Of a stretch of DNA of 64,000 bases, positions 1 through 11,582 are shown piece by piece. Position 1 is the first letter of the stretch. Every line of letters begins with the position of its first letter. A program made the translations under genes and the position numbers. The stretch covers positions 25,195 through 89,194 of the forward strand of contig NZ_JAIOHK010000033.1 of assembly GCF_019913785.1 (NCBI RefSeq). The letters are read 5' to 3'. The stretch comes from Altibacter sp. Its GTDB lineage: Bacteria > Bacteroidota > Bacteroidia > Flavobacteriales > Flavobacteriaceae. Under the pieces are notes generated by a model. The model saw only the letters and a program-made list of their open reading frames with translations. It made no database searches and was not told the DNA's origin.

Positions 1-614
1 TACCTGTACAATACGCGCGTAGGACAGCCAGTGGTGGTTACGAGAAAAACATCTTTGGTGCAAGACAATTCATTCCCTTAAAGTTGAATGCTTCTGGGGT
101 AATGCCTATTATCTTTGCACAGGCGATCATGTTTGTTCCTTCAGCTGTTGCCAGTCTTTCTGAAAGTGAGATGGCGCAATCAGTTCAGGCGGCATTCAGT
201 GATATATTTGGATTGTGGTACAACATTGTTTTTGCAGCATTGATTATAGTATTTACGTACTTCTATACGGCAATTACGGTACCAACCAATAAAATGGCAG
301 ATGATCTAAAACGAAGTGGTGGTTTTATTCCGGGTATTAAACCGGGAACCGAAACCGCCGAATTGTTAGACCGAATCATGTCTCAAATAACCTTGCCGGG
401 ATCTGTTTTCTTAGCACTTATTGCAATATTTCCTGCATTTGTTGTGAAGTTAATGGGAATCCAACAAGGGTGGGCATTATTCTACGGTGGTACTTCCCTC
501 CTAATTATGGTAGGGGTGGCTATCGATACTATGCAACAAATAAACTCCTACTTATTAAATCGTCATTACGACGGTTTGATGAAGAGTGGTAAAAATAGAA
601 AAGCAGTAGCATAA
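1..614 (+). CDS. secY: Preprotein translocase subunit SecY, C-terminal part (5' end outside window)
   Basis: This is the 3' part of the gene for the channel subunit of the SecYEG inner-membrane translocon. The reading frame is open from base 3 to the TAA at 612-614, and no start lies in the window. The visible part contains the stretch [13 protein letters not shown], the conserved segment [20 protein letters not shown], and several hydrophobic segments ending in a basic tail. These match the last four or so transmembrane helices of SecY. The next gene, infA, starts one base after the stop, as is usual at the secY/infA junction of the Bacteroidota ribosomal operon. The call is secure. Only the length of the missing N-terminal part is unknown. 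Confidence 0.97.
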   Translation, partial: PVQYARRTASGGYEKNIFGARQFIPLKLNASGVMPIIFAQAIMFVPSAVASLSESEMAQSVQAAFSDIFGLWYNIVFAALIIVFTYFYTAITVPTNKMADDLKRSGGFIPGIKPGTETAELLDRIMSQITLPGSVFLALIAIFPAFVVKLMGIQQGWALFYGGTSLLIMVGVAIDTMQQINSYLLNRHYDGLMKSGKNRKAVA

Positions 615-615
615 T

Positions 616-831
616 ATGGCAAAGCAAACAGCAATAGAACAAGACGGAACCATTATAGAAGCATTGTCTAACGCAATGTTTCGTGTGGAACTTGAAAACG
701 GTCATATTGTAACTGCACACATTTCGGGTAAGATGCGTATGCACTATATTAAATTGTTACCCGGAGATAAAGTAAAATTAGAAATGAGCCCATACGATTT
801 ATCGAAGGCTCGCATAACTTATAGATACTAA
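616..831 (+). CDS. infA: Translation initiation factor IF-1
   Basis: The product has 71 residues, the normal length for IF-1, a single OB-fold (S1-like) protein that binds the A site of the 30S subunit during initiation. Family signatures are the early [20 protein letters not shown] segment, [17 protein letters not shown] in the middle, and the end SKARITYRY. The start follows the secY stop by one base, so the two genes are probably translationally coupled. It lies in the secY-infA-rpmJ-rpsM order typical of the spc/alpha operon junction. Confidence 0.98.
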   Translation: MAKQTAIEQDGTIIEALSNAMFRVELENGHIVTAHISGKMRMHYIKLLPGDKVKLEMSPYDLSKARITYRY

Positions 832-836
832 TAGAG

Positions 837-953
837 ATGAAAGTTAGAGCATCCGTTAAGAAGAGAAGTGCCGACTGCAAGATTGTTCGCAGAAATGGTA
901 GATTATATGTAATTAATAAAAAGAACCCTAGGTTCAAACAAAGACAAGGATAA
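837..953 (+). CDS. rpmJ: 50S ribosomal protein L36 (C-minus type)
   Basis: This short gene encodes 38 residues beginning [15 protein letters not shown] and ending [10 protein letters not shown]36 is a small basic protein of the large subunit. Zinc-binding forms carry a CxxC...C...H ribbon. Here only one of those cysteines remains (Cys14), the other two Cys positions are replaced, and Phe stands at the histidine position, so this is the zinc-free form. It begins five bases after the infA stop and ends two bases before rpsM. Confidence 0.96.
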   Translation: MKVRASVKKRSADCKIVRRNGRLYVINKKNPRFKQRQG

Positions 954-955
954 TT

Positions 956-1330
956 ATGGCAAGAATCGCAGGTGTAGATATCCCAAAGCAAAAAAGGGGT
1001 GTAATCGCGTTAACGTATATCTTCGGAATTGGTAAAAGCCGAGCGCAGGATATATTGAACAAAGCCGGAGTTGACGAAGACAAAAAAGTTAGCGAATGGA
1101 ACGATGATGAAATCGGTGCTATTCGTGAGGCTGTTGGGTCTTTCAAAATCGAAGGTGAATTACGTAGTGAAATCCAATTAAGCATCAAACGTTTAATGGA
1201 TATTGGATGTTACAGAGGTATTCGTCATAGAGCAGGTCTTCCGTTACGAGGACAGCGCACTAAGAATAACTCGAGAACTAGAAAAGGAAAACGTAAAACA
1301 GTTGCTAACAAGAAGAAAGCAACTAAATAA
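956..1330 (+). CDS. rpsM: 30S ribosomal protein S13
   Basis: The 124-residue product starts [20 protein letters not shown], the classic S13 N-terminus. It contains the helix-two-turn-helix region and the [19 protein letters not shown] motif, followed by a Lys/Arg-rich tail that reaches the head of the 30S subunit. S13 contacts the P-site tRNA and forms bridges to the 50S subunit. The gene starts two bases after rpmJ and precedes rpsK by 11 bases, inside one ribosomal transcription unit. Confidence 0.98.
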   Translation: MARIAGVDIPKQKRGVIALTYIFGIGKSRAQDILNKAGVDEDKKVSEWNDDEIGAIREAVGSFKIEGELRSEIQLSIKRLMDIGCYRGIRHRAGLPLRGQRTKNNSRTRKGKRKTVANKKKATK

Positions 1331-1341
1331 TACCTAGAGAT

Positions 1342-1734
1342 ATGGCAAAGACTAGCTCAAAAAGTACAAAAAAACGCAAGGTTAATGTTGAATCTGTTGG
1401 TGAGGCACACGTAACAGCTTCCTTTAACAACATTATCATTTCGTTAACCAATAAGAACGGAGACGTTATCTCTTGGTCATCAGCCGGTAAAATGGGCTTT
1501 AGAGGATCAAAGAAGAATACTCCTTATGCAGCACAATTAGCCGCCGAAGATGCTTCAGGTGTGGCGCACGCTGCAGGTCTACGTAAAGTAAAAGTATATG
1601 TGAAAGGACCAGGAAATGGTAGAGAATCTGCTATTCGATCTATTCACAATGCCGGTATTGAAGTAACAGAGATTATCGACGTTACCCCAATGCCACACAA
1701 CGGATGTAGACCTCCAAAAAGAAGAAGAGTTTAA
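1342..1734 (+). CDS. rpsK: 30S ribosomal protein S11
   Basis: The 130-residue product has the S11 core: [20 protein letters not shown], the glycine-rich [19 protein letters not shown] loop, and the C-terminal [19 protein letters not shown]11 sits on the platform of the 30S subunit beside the mRNA exit. The N-terminus is extended by a short Lys/Ser-rich segment, which is common in this phylum. It lies between rpsM and rpsD. The 85-base gap to rpsD is longer than other spacings in the operon and shows no obvious terminator. Confidence 0.98.
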   Translation: MAKTSSKSTKKRKVNVESVGEAHVTASFNNIIISLTNKNGDVISWSSAGKMGFRGSKKNTPYAAQLAAEDASGVAHAAGLRKVKVYVKGPGNGRESAIRSIHNAGIEVTEIIDVTPMPHNGCRPPKRRRV

Positions 1735-1819
1735 TAATTATAAATATCAACCTGAAGGGGTTAAAAGCTAGAGGATAGATAAGACCTTAATTTAGTTTTT
1801 CCTTCTAAATCAATTTAAA

Positions 1820-2425
1820 ATGGCAAGATATACTGGTCCAAAAACTAAAATAGCTCGTAAGTTCGGCGAAGCTATCTTCGGAGAAGACAAATCCTTCGAA
1901 AAGAGAAATTACCCTCCGGGACAACACGGAAACAACCGTCGTCGTGGGAAAAAATCTGAATATGCTATCCAGTTAATGGAAAAGCAAAAGGCAAAATATA
2001 CCTATGGTGTATTAGAGCGTCAGTTCAGAAATATGTTTAAGAAAGCAACAGCAGCGCCAGGTATAACCGGTACTGTATTGTTACAATACTGTGAGTCGCG
2101 TCTTGACAATGTGGTATTCCGTATGGGAATAGCACCTAGCCGTCAGGCAGCAAGACAATTAGTCTCTCACAGACATATCACCGTTAATGGTGAAAAAGTA
2201 AACATCCCTTCTTACCAATTGAAAGCAGGTGATGTTATTGCGGTAAGAGAGAAGTCAAAATCTCTTGAAGCCATTCAAAATTCGTTGAATAACGCGAGTA
2301 GTGTTTACGAGTGGATCTCTTGGAATGGAGAGAAAATGGAAGGTACATACGTATCTATTCCAGAGCGTCTTCAGATCCCGGAAAACATTAACGAGCAGTT
2401 CATCGTCGAATTATATTCTAAATAA
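1820..2425 (+). CDS. rpsD: 30S ribosomal protein S4
   Basis: The 201-residue product begins [20 protein letters not shown] and carries the S4 RNA-binding domain around residues 90-150, with [13 protein letters not shown] and [19 protein letters not shown] signatures. S4 is a primary 16S rRNA binder that nucleates 30S assembly, and in many bacteria it represses its own operon. The Cys ligands of zinc-type S4 are absent at the N-terminus. It follows rpsK and precedes rpoA by 21 bases, the usual alpha-operon order. Confidence 0.98.
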   Translation: MARYTGPKTKIARKFGEAIFGEDKSFEKRNYPPGQHGNNRRRGKKSEYAIQLMEKQKAKYTYGVLERQFRNMFKKATAAPGITGTVLLQYCESRLDNVVFRMGIAPSRQAARQLVSHRHITVNGEKVNIPSYQLKAGDVIAVREKSKSLEAIQNSLNNASSVYEWISWNGEKMEGTYVSIPERLQIPENINEQFIVELYSK

Positions 2426-2446
2426 TCAAAACACACGAGTCACACT

Positions 2447-3439
2447 ATGGCAGTATTTAGTTTTCAGAAGCCTGATAAAGTTATCATGATCAATTCCACA
2501 GATTTTGAAGGGAAATTCGAATTTCGCCCTTTGGAACCTGGATATGGATTGACCGTTGGTAACGCATTAAGACGCGTTTTACTTTCTTCATTGGAAGGAT
2601 TCGCAATTACCTCGGTTCGTATCGAAGGTGTTGACCACGAATTTTCAACCATCGCCGGTGTTGTGGAAGACGTTACCGAGATCATTCTAAATTTGAAGCA
2701 AGTTCGTTTCAAAAGACAAATAGACGAGATCGATAACGAAACTGTTACCATTTCTATTAATGGTGCCGATCAAGTAACCGCTGGTGATTTTCAGAAATTC
2801 ATCTCAGGATTCCAAGTGTTGAACCCCGAATTGGTGATCTGCAATATGGAATCTAAAGTGAACCTGAACTTCGAAATCACAATTGAGAAAGGTAGAGGGT
2901 ATGTGCCTGCTGAAGAGAATAAAAAAGCAAATGCACCACTTGGTACCATCTTTACCGATTCGATCTACACGCCGATAAAAAATGTGAAATACAGCATTGA
3001 GAATTTCCGTGTAGAGCAAAAGACCGATTACGAGAAATTGGTTTTCGAAATTGTAACCGATGGTTCTATTCATCCAAAGGATGCTTTAACTGAAGCCGCA
3101 AAAACCTTGATTCACCACTTTATGTTGTTTAGCGATGAGCGTATCACTCTGGAAGCAGACGAGATTGCTCAAACCGAAACCTACGATGAAGAGTCATTGC
3201 ATATGCGCCAGTTGCTTAAAACCAAGTTGGTAGATATGGATCTTTCGGTCCGTGCGCTTAACTGTTTAAAAGCGGCCGAAGTAGATACCTTGGGAGATTT
3301 GGTTTCTTACAACAAGAACGATTTGATGAAATTTAGAAACTTCGGAAAAAAATCATTGACCGAATTAGAAGAGTTAGTGAATGTGAAGGGACTAAACTTC
3401 GGAATGGATCTTTCAAAATATAAATTAGATAAAGATTAA
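2447..3439 (+). CDS. rpoA: DNA-directed RNA polymerase subunit alpha
   Basis: The 330-residue product is full length. The N-terminal dimerisation and assembly domain shows [20 protein letters not shown] and [18 protein letters not shown]. After a linker near residues 235-250, the C-terminal domain carries [19 protein letters not shown] and [15 protein letters not shown], the helix-hairpin-helix surface that contacts UP elements and activators. The ATG at 2447 gives the N-terminus [12 protein letters not shown]. The gene lies between rpsD and rplQ as in almost all bacteria. Confidence 0.98.
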   Translation: MAVFSFQKPDKVIMINSTDFEGKFEFRPLEPGYGLTVGNALRRVLLSSLEGFAITSVRIEGVDHEFSTIAGVVEDVTEIILNLKQVRFKRQIDEIDNETVTISINGADQVTAGDFQKFISGFQVLNPELVICNMESKVNLNFEITIEKGRGYVPAEENKKANAPLGTIFTDSIYTPIKNVKYSIENFRVEQKTDYEKLVFEIVTDGSIHPKDALTEAAKTLIHHFMLFSDERITLEADEIAQTETYDEESLHMRQLLKTKLVDMDLSVRALNCLKAAEVDTLGDLVSYNKNDLMKFRNFGKKSLTELEELVNVKGLNFGMDLSKYKLDKD

Positions 3440-3456
3440 TACGTCATATTTTGCTC

Positions 3457-3474
3457 TCCCGATAGCTTTTGGGA
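3457..3474. repeat. Degenerate CCCGATAG-type palindrome between rpoA and rplQ
   Basis: The short inverted repeat TCCCGATAGCTTTTGGGA sits in the 69-base gap before rplQ. Its outer TCCC/GGGA arms pair exactly and its centre is imperfect. From general familiarity, CCCGATAG...CGGG palindromes are common intergenic repeats in flavobacterial genomes, and this looks like a decayed copy. It could also be a weak hairpin in the operon mRNA. No second copy was noticed in the window. Confidence 0.35.
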
Positions 3475-3508
3475 TTTGGTAGCGAGATGATGATTAAAAA
3501 CAAATGTC

Positions 3509-4012
3509 ATGAGACACGGAAAAAAAACAAATCACTTAGGAAGAAAGACGGCACATAGAAGCGCGATGTTGGCAAATATGGCCTGCTCCCTAATTGAACA
3601 TAAAAGAATCAATACCACAGTAGCTAAGGCGAAAGCATTACAGCGATTTGTTGAACCAATGATCACAAAATCTAAAGAGGATACTACACATAACCGTCGT
3701 ATCGTTTACAGTAGATTGCGTCAAAAGGAGGCGGTAGCCGAATTGTTCAGAGACGTTGCCGTAAAAGTGGGAGAACGTCCGGGAGGATATACCCGAATTA
3801 TCAAATTAGGGAATCGTCTAGGGGATAATGCAGATATGGCAATGATCGAGTTGGTAGATTACAACGAGCTGTACAACGCAGGAAAAGCAACTAAAACGAA
3901 GACGACACGTCGTAGTCGTCGTGGTGGTTCAAAAACTGCAGCGGCTGTTGCACCAGTGGCTAAAGCAACTGAAGCAAAGAAAGAAACTGAAGCAAAGAAA
4001 GAAGAAGAATAA
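3509..4012 (+). CDS. rplQ: 50S ribosomal protein L17
   Basis: The 167-residue product starts [20 protein letters not shown], the L17 signature, and continues through [21 protein letters not shown]. The conserved domain ends near residue 125. The rest is a low-complexity Ala/Lys/Glu/Thr tail ([16 protein letters not shown]), an extension often seen in Bacteroidota L17. L17 lines the outer part of the peptide exit tunnel. This is the last gene of the ribosomal operon and is followed by a clear terminator hairpin. Confidence 0.98.
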   Translation: MRHGKKTNHLGRKTAHRSAMLANMACSLIEHKRINTTVAKAKALQRFVEPMITKSKEDTTHNRRIVYSRLRQKEAVAELFRDVAVKVGERPGGYTRIIKLGNRLGDNADMAMIELVDYNELYNAGKATKTKTTRRSRRGGSKTAAAVAPVAKATEAKKETEAKKEEE

Positions 4013-4034
4013 ATGAAATATCAGTTATAAAATC

Positions 4035-4069
4035 AAAGGGATAAGCAGTCAATGTTTATCCCTTTTTTT
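4035..4069 (+). terminator. Rho-independent terminator of the ribosomal operon
   Basis: A perfect 10-bp stem, AAAGGGATAA pairing with TTATCCCTTT, closes an 11-base loop and runs into a T7 tract. It lies 22 bases after the rplQ stop, so it ends the ribosomal/rpoA transcription unit. Confidence 0.9.
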
Positions 4070-4104
4070 ATGACCTAAATTGTTTAAAAGTTCTAAAACC
4101 TGAA

Positions 4105-4135
4105 TTGTACACGTTCATCTTTTAAAGTATTTTTG
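4105..4135 (+). promoter_or_regulatory. Bacteroidota-type promoter for carA-eno
   Basis: TTG at 4105-4107 and TATTTTTG at 4128-4135 are 20 bases apart. This matches the Bacteroidota sigma-ABfr arrangement (TTG-type -33 element, 19-21 bases, TAnnTTTG -7 element). Transcription would start at about 4141-4143, giving a leader of only about ten bases before the carA ATG at 4153. Confidence 0.7.
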
Positions 4136-4152
4136 CAAAACATTTGAGGAAT

Positions 4153-6557
<2,405 letters not shown>

Positions 6558-6739
6558 AAGAAAGCACCTCCTTCACAACCTGTAAGAAGTGTTACCTGGG
6601 AATTATACATCAAATAATACTGATTTAAGTATTTTTTAACCTAACAAGTGTTCGTAAGTGTTAAAAAATCGTTCGAGATTTTGTAATTTTACAATTCGGA
6701 CTGATATCTTTTCAGAACCATTAAAACCAAATTGAATAT

Positions 6740-8026
6740 ATGTCAAAGACAGCGATCCTCGAAATCGACGGAAAAAAATATGAATTCCCATTAGTGGAGG
6801 GTACCGAAAACGAAGTTGCTATAGATATTAAGAGCTTACGAAGTGATACCAACGGAGTAACAACACTCGATCCTGGATATAAAAATACGGGATCCTGTGA
6901 GAGTGCTATTACTTTTTTAAACGGAGAAGAGGGTATTTTAAGATACCGTGGATATGCCATTGAAGATTTGGCTGAAAAAGCCGATTTCCTTGAGGTCGCT
7001 TACCTACTTATTTTTGGAGAATTACCTACCAAAGATGAACTCATAAAATTTCATAACGATATAAAAGCACAATCTCATGTCGATGAGGATGTAAAGAGAA
7101 TAATTGATGGATTTCCAAAGTCAGCACATCCAATGGGGGTGTTGTCTTCACTTACATCTGCCTTAGTCGCTTTTAACCCTTCATCGGTCAATGTTGATAG
7201 CGAAGAGGAAATGTATAATGCCATTGTAAAAATAATGGCTAAATTTCCTGTACTAACGGCTTGGGCATATAGAAAAAGAGTAGGATTGCCGTTGGATTAC
7301 GGTGACGATTCATTGGGATATGTTGAAAATTTCTTAAAGATGATGTTTAAGAAACCAAATGGAGACTATATTCCAAAACAAGTAATTGTCGATGCATTGG
7401 ATAAATTGTTGATTTTACACGCAGATCACGAACAAAACTGCTCTACTTCGACCGTGCGAATTGTGGGGTCATCGCATGCCGGTTTATTTGTTTCTATTTC
7501 AGCAGGAATTGCTGCTTTATGGGGCCCTCTGCATGGTGGAGCTAACCAAGCCGTAATTGAAATGCTGGAAGCTATAAAAGAAGATGGTGGAGACACCAAA
7601 AAATACATGGCAAAAGCGAAGGATAAAGACGATCCTTTCCGTCTAATGGGCTTTGGACATAGAGTATATAAAAACTTCGATCCTAGAGCAAAGATTATTA
7701 AGCGATCGGCCGACAGTGTGTTGGATGACCTTGGCATTGACGATCCGGTATTAAACATTGCGAAGGGACTAGAGAAAGAAGCTTTGGAAGATCCGTACTT
7801 TGTAGATAGAAAATTATATCCCAATGTAGATTTCTACTCGGGTATTATTTACCGTTCGCTAGGTATTCCAGTAGAAATGTTTACACCCATGTTTGCCTTA
7901 GGACGTTTACCCGGCTGGATTGCCCAATGGAGAGAAATGCGCTTGCGTAAAGAACCTATAGGGAGACCCAGACAGATTTATATTGGAGAAACACTACGTG
8001 ACTTTAAGCCTGTAGAAAAAAGATAA
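6740..8026 (+). CDS. gltA: Citrate synthase
   Basis: This enzyme condenses acetyl-CoA and oxaloacetate to citrate, the entry step of the TCA cycle. The 428-residue product is a type II (GltA-like) enzyme with an N-terminal beta domain (residues 1-45) before the catalytic all-helical core. Visible motifs are GILRYRGYAIEDLAEKADF, ADHEQNCSTSTVR, the active-site segment GPLHGGANQAVIEML, FGHRVYKNFDPRAK, and the aspartate in PNVDFYSGIIYR. The 182-base upstream gap suggests its own promoter, but no consensus -7 element is clear; TAATTTTAC near 6684 is only a partial match. Confidence 0.97.
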   Translation: MSKTAILEIDGKKYEFPLVEGTENEVAIDIKSLRSDTNGVTTLDPGYKNTGSCESAITFLNGEEGILRYRGYAIEDLAEKADFLEVAYLLIFGELPTKDELIKFHNDIKAQSHVDEDVKRIIDGFPKSAHPMGVLSSLTSALVAFNPSSVNVDSEEEMYNAIVKIMAKFPVLTAWAYRKRVGLPLDYGDDSLGYVENFLKMMFKKPNGDYIPKQVIVDALDKLLILHADHEQNCSTSTVRIVGSSHAGLFVSISAGIAALWGPLHGGANQAVIEMLEAIKEDGGDTKKYMAKAKDKDDPFRLMGFGHRVYKNFDPRAKIIKRSADSVLDDLGIDDPVLNIAKGLEKEALEDPYFVDRKLYPNVDFYSGIIYRSLGIPVEMFTPMFALGRLPGWIAQWREMRLRKEPIGRPRQIYIGETLRDFKPVEKR

Positions 8027-8047
8027 GGTTTCGTTTTTTTATAATTG

Positions 8048-8080
8048 AAAAGCATTCTGACCATATCGGGATGCTTTTTT
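8048..8080 (+). terminator. Terminator after citrate synthase
   Basis: An 8-bp stem, AAAAGCAT with ATGCTTTT, is separated by 15 bases, and the right arm runs into TTTTTT. It ends gltA 22 bases after its stop. The right arm abuts the -7 element of the next gene. Confidence 0.8.
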
Positions 8081-8087
8081 ATATTTG
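8080..8087 (+). promoter_or_regulatory. TATATTTG -7 promoter element, very close to the next start codon
   Basis: TATATTTG fits TAnnTTTG exactly. It ends only four bases before the ATG at 8092, so the predicted transcript would start at or within a few bases of the start codon and have no leader. No good TTG element is visible 19-21 bases upstream. Confidence 0.55.
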
Positions 8088-8091
8088 CCAT

Positions 8092-9006
8092 ATGATTCAA
8101 CTGAACATTAATGACGAAATTTCTAGGCTACGTGCTGTCGTGCTTGGTAGAGCAGACAGCAATGGTCCTGTCCCTAAATTAGAAGACGCGTACGACCCCA
8201 AATCGGCTGAACATATCAAGGCAGGCACCTATCCGAAAGACGAAGACATGGTAAGGGAGATGGATGCGGTGGCTGAAATCTTAAAAAAATACGACGTTAA
8301 AGTCTTTCGCCCTAAAAGCATCAAGGATTACAACCAGATCTTTTCCCGCGATATTGCCTTTGTCATTGAAGACAAATTTATTATCGCCAATATTCTGGAT
8401 GATCGTTCGCTGGAGATTGAGGCAATTGAACATGTTATTTCACAAATAGATCCCTCAAAAATTATCGAATTTCCGGAAGATGCCCATATTGAAGGGGGTG
8501 ACGTGATGCCTTGGGGTGACTATATTTTTGCAGGTACGTATTACGGCGATGATTATGCCAATTATATTACCGCGCGCACCAATATAAAAGCCGTAAAGCA
8601 CCTTCAGAAATTATTTCCGCATAAAAAAGTGAAATCCTTCAGTTTGCGAAAATCCAATACCGTTGCTCGTGACAATGCGCTTCATTTGGATTGTTGCTTT
8701 CAGCCTTTGGGTAGAGGTAAGGCAATAATTCACAAAGAAGGTTTTTTGGTTGAAGAAGAGTATGAATGGTTGCTCAATTTCTTCGGAAAAGAAAACTGTT
8801 TTCATATCACCAAGGACGAGATGTACGAAATGAACAGCAATATTTTTTCTATTTCTCCCGATGTGGTGATTTCAGAAAAGAATTTCACACGACTCAATAC
8901 TTGGTTACGTGCTCAGGGCTTCAAAGTAGAAGAAGTTCCCTATGCCGAAATTTCCAAGCAAGAAGGTCTGTTACGCTGTACTACAATGCCTCTTATTAGA
9001 GACTGA
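8092..9006 (+). CDS. Dimethylarginine dimethylaminohydrolase-like amidinotransferase-family protein
   Basis: The 304-residue product belongs to the guanidino-group-modifying (pentein) superfamily that includes DDAH, arginine deiminase and amidinotransferases. The expected catalytic set is visible: the acidic loop EGGD at 134-137, His198 in ALHLDCCF, and a near-C-terminal nucleophile Cys296 in LLRCTTMPL. The substrate is not predictable from this; free arginine, a methylarginine or another guanidine compound are all possible. The ATG at 8092 (MIQLNINDEISRLRAVVLG) is chosen over an in-frame ATG at 8071 that lies inside the terminator stem. A second enzyme of the superfamily is encoded at 13440. 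It is convergent with the next gene. Confidence 0.85.
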   Translation: MIQLNINDEISRLRAVVLGRADSNGPVPKLEDAYDPKSAEHIKAGTYPKDEDMVREMDAVAEILKKYDVKVFRPKSIKDYNQIFSRDIAFVIEDKFIIANILDDRSLEIEAIEHVISQIDPSKIIEFPEDAHIEGGDVMPWGDYIFAGTYYGDDYANYITARTNIKAVKHLQKLFPHKKVKSFSLRKSNTVARDNALHLDCCFQPLGRGKAIIHKEGFLVEEEYEWLLNFFGKENCFHITKDEMYEMNSNIFSISPDVVISEKNFTRLNTWLRAQGFKVEEVPYAEISKQEGLLRCTTMPLIRD

Positions 9007-9019
9007 TTATACTAAAATA

Positions 9020-10210
9020 CTATTCTCTTATCCGAAAAGGAATTAATGAGTAAGTTTCATTAGAAGCCACGGGGCTTTCGATATTTCCCTTCCTCCATAA
9101 CTGATAAAAATAGACCGTATCATCCGAAAGACCCACATTGCGTGTTTGGTTGAACGTATTTACCCAAAAGTTTCCATTTCCACTTGGTGAAGCACTAGCA
9201 TAATTTAAAATAGTACCCGGTAGACTAGCCGTTGTCATTCCAATAGCGCTGGCACTTGCGGTACTTCTTGTTAGGGAAGTTATAACCCCACTTAAGTCGG
9301 TTGGATCTCCCGAATACGAAGATTGTACAATTACAGCCGTACCGTTTAAATAGGCGATCGAAACTTCGCCTAATAATACCCAGTTATCTACAGATGTTCC
9401 CGAAATTGTTAATGTAGCCGAATTAAAAGTTCCTGTATTGGCCGCAAGGTCATCACCAATTCGTAAAATCCAGGTCCCATTTGGAGCGGCACCATTAAAT
9501 CCTACAAAAGTCGTAATATTTGCTGTAATATTTAGGGGAGCTCCCGATGCGGTTAGTGTGCCTTCCGGTCTAAATGTTCCAGTAAAGGGAGGAACACCAG
9601 CGGTAATATTGGTCGCACCGGCATCACTAAAAACGGTATTGGTATAATTATTCCCTGTACCGCCATTGTCTGTACTCAATTCTAAAATTTGCCCGGTAGG
9701 GGATTGTAAAAAGATGTCAATGTCGGCATCATTTCCGTGAGTTATTGTAAGCGTAAGTGTAACCAAAGATGTGGTGCCTGTGACACCACTTACCACTATA
9801 TTATTGGCGTATGCCGTGTTATTTGCAATGGCCGAATTTGGAGTAATTGTAAATGCTGTAGGTGCAGTTACAACAGGAAAAGCATCTGGTGATACAATTC
9901 TTTCCGATAAGGTTGCACTCCCTGTAATAGATACTGGGTTCCATTTAATTAAATTCCAATGATAAAATCCTTTTTTCTGATTTCCTACATCGGCTATTAG
10001 ATACACCAATTGACCGTCCTGACTTCCTGAAACCGAAAGGCTATTGACCCGAGGAATGAGAATTCCATCTGTTGCGGTTACAGCACCGTTATGATTGGTG
10101 CCTAGAATGTCTAAAGTTGCTAAGGGATTAGTATTACCAATACCTACTTGGGCACATAAGTACATTGCATTGAATAGTAGCAATGCAAAACTGGGGAGTT
10201 TTTTATACAT
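9020..10210 (-). CDS. Secreted protein with P/Homo-B (proprotein convertase) domain
   Basis: The 396-residue product has a signal peptide (MYKKLPSFALLLFNAMYLCA) followed by QVGIGNTNPLATLDILG, the N-terminal phrase of many secreted Bacteroidota proteins. Residues of about 110-270 form a P-domain-like beta-sandwich, with HGNDADIDIFLQSPTGQ and APNGTWILRIGDDLAANTGT as the clearest motifs. P domains often accompany subtilisin-like proteases, but no protease domain is present. The C-terminal part (about 280-396) is an unassigned beta-rich region that also occurs in gliding- and surface-associated proteins. It is likely a cell-surface or secreted protein. Function is unknown. Confidence 0.75.
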   Translation of the reverse strand: MYKKLPSFALLLFNAMYLCAQVGIGNTNPLATLDILGTNHNGAVTATDGILIPRVNSLSVSGSQDGQLVYLIADVGNQKKGFYHWNLIKWNPVSITGSATLSERIVSPDAFPVVTAPTAFTITPNSAIANNTAYANNIVVSGVTGTTSLVTLTLTITHGNDADIDIFLQSPTGQILELSTDNGGTGNNYTNTVFSDAGATNITAGVPPFTGTFRPEGTLTASGAPLNITANITTFVGFNGAAPNGTWILRIGDDLAANTGTFNSATLTISGTSVDNWVLLGEVSIAYLNGTAVIVQSSYSGDPTDLSGVITSLTRSTASASAIGMTTASLPGTILNYASASPSGNGNFWVNTFNQTRNVGLSDDTVYFYQLWRKGNIESPVASNETYSLIPFRIRE

Positions 10211-10259
10211 AAAGCTAGAATCAAACTATATCAATTTCAGTATCGATATAAAATATAGG

Positions 10260-10267
10260 CAAAGGTA
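10260..10267 (-). promoter_or_regulatory. TACCTTTG -7 promoter element for the P-domain gene
   Basis: Read on the minus strand this is TACCTTTG, a TAnnTTTG match about 50 bases upstream of the start at 10210. The -33 element is not clear. Confidence 0.45.
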
Positions 10268-10327
10268 TATTGCATTTTAATTAAGAATTTGTTAAAAATA
10301 TAAATGGAAGAAAAATAGTTTTAAAGT

Positions 10328-11572
10328 CTAATTCAATATGAATTTAAAACCTCCTGAAATCAAACTGAATTTTAGTCCGGAATCACGCTTGTAGTAATTG
10401 TATTTTAAATCTATGCTTTTTAAACCCAATTTCCATAGGTTGAATTTGGTAAAAATATCGGTATAGGTAATTCCGAAGCCATACTGATTTGCTGAAAACT
10501 CAGATAAGTCATAATCTGAAGTATAGAACTCATCCGTAGATAGTGCTTCATTATTAGCAAAAAAGTAATCGGATGCCGTTTGATTGTAATAACGGTAGGA
10601 TGGGTAGACAGTAAATTTATCTCCTAACTTTACTGGGACTTCAATACTCGCCGTATGTGAGTTAATTCCCCAATCATCAAAATAATATCGATAGTACGTA
10701 CGAATCACCATGAATTCGTTCGCATAATAATGCAAGCGTCCACCAATGGCAGTTTTGAAGCGGCTATCGGGTAAGCGTTCTATGTCATCGGCAATTTGAA
10801 AATTATTACCAACGAAGAAATCGGGTTGGTCACTAAAATAAATGCGTTGAAAAGGTGTAGACAATAAACCATCCTGTTGCACGAGGTCAAGGGACAAGGA
10901 TCCTTGCAATTGTTTGGATAAAATCTGTGAAAAGCCAAATCCAACCGAATAAGAATTTCTGCTTTTTGAAGAAAGAGGTTCCAAACCGGAGAGTTCGATG
11001 GGTCGAAGTTCCATAGGATAAATAATGTTCCAGGTGTCCAGATAGACATTGGCATTGATGCTGACCTCCGTATTCTTTTCATTAAACAATCTTGTATAGC
11101 TTCCACCGAATCCGATGGAAGTGTAGTCATATTCATTCGCGAAAGCAACCTTACCCGACCAGAGATTGTTTCGGTCGTCACTGCTATGGCTGTAATTAGC
11201 CGAAACATTAAACCATAGGTCACTTCCTGATGCACCCGAAGAAGCTACAAACGGATCTGGGTCACCCGGGCCATCAAAAGGATCCACATTACTGGATGAA
11301 GCTGAGGTATAGGCCGAAACTCCGGCATCGATCGTTAGAACATCATCGTCATTTAAAGGAATTGCTACTACAATGGTAGGCGTGAAATCTGTTAATTCTT
11401 CGGTTCCTATTCCACCAGTCACCGCGGCGTTATTCCCATCTTGTGAATAATAACTTATTAAGAAATCAACTTCAGGTGTTTCTAACACTCTCTTTTTATA
11501 GGTGCTAGTTGAATCCTGAGAAAAGCCGAGAATAGTAAAAAGGAAACAAAATAGGCTTAAAATGGATTTCAT
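10328..11572 (-). CDS. DUF3570 family outer-membrane protein
   Basis: The product has 414 residues if started at MKSILSLFCFLFTILGFSQ, which is a good signal peptide. The longer in-frame reading to 11665 would run into the preceding gene. The mature part is rich in alternating polar and aromatic beta strands ending with KFILN, as in an outer-membrane beta-barrel, and carries the family phrase ETPEVDFLISYYSQDGNNAA. DUF3570 proteins are uncharacterised but are regularly encoded with ApbE and a DUF4266 lipoprotein, as here. It starts ten bases after the DUF4266 stop, so it is the last gene of a four-gene operon. Confidence 0.85.
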   Translation of the reverse strand: MKSILSLFCFLFTILGFSQDSTSTYKKRVLETPEVDFLISYYSQDGNNAAVTGGIGTEELTDFTPTIVVAIPLNDDDVLTIDAGVSAYTSASSSNVDPFDGPGDPDPFVASSGASGSDLWFNVSANYSHSSDDRNNLWSGKVAFANEYDYTSIGFGGSYTRLFNEKNTEVSINANVYLDTWNIIYPMELRPIELSGLEPLSSKSRNSYSVGFGFSQILSKQLQGSLSLDLVQQDGLLSTPFQRIYFSDQPDFFVGNNFQIADDIERLPDSRFKTAIGGRLHYYANEFMVIRTYYRYYFDDWGINSHTASIEVPVKLGDKFTVYPSYRYYNQTASDYFFANNEALSTDEFYTSDYDLSEFSANQYGFGITYTDIFTKFNLWKLGLKSIDLKYNYYKRDSGLKFSLISGGFKFILN

Positions 11573-11582
11573 ATGTTTAAGA

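Noticed and set aside
4144..4152. TTG start three codons upstream of the carA ATG
   Set aside because: It lies within a few bases of the predicted transcription start and adds nothing conserved. The ATG at 4153 gives the family N-terminus.
9020..10210. P-domain protein as a subtilisin-like protease
   Set aside because: Only the P/Homo-B domain is present; no Asp/His/Ser catalytic motifs were found in the 396 residues.
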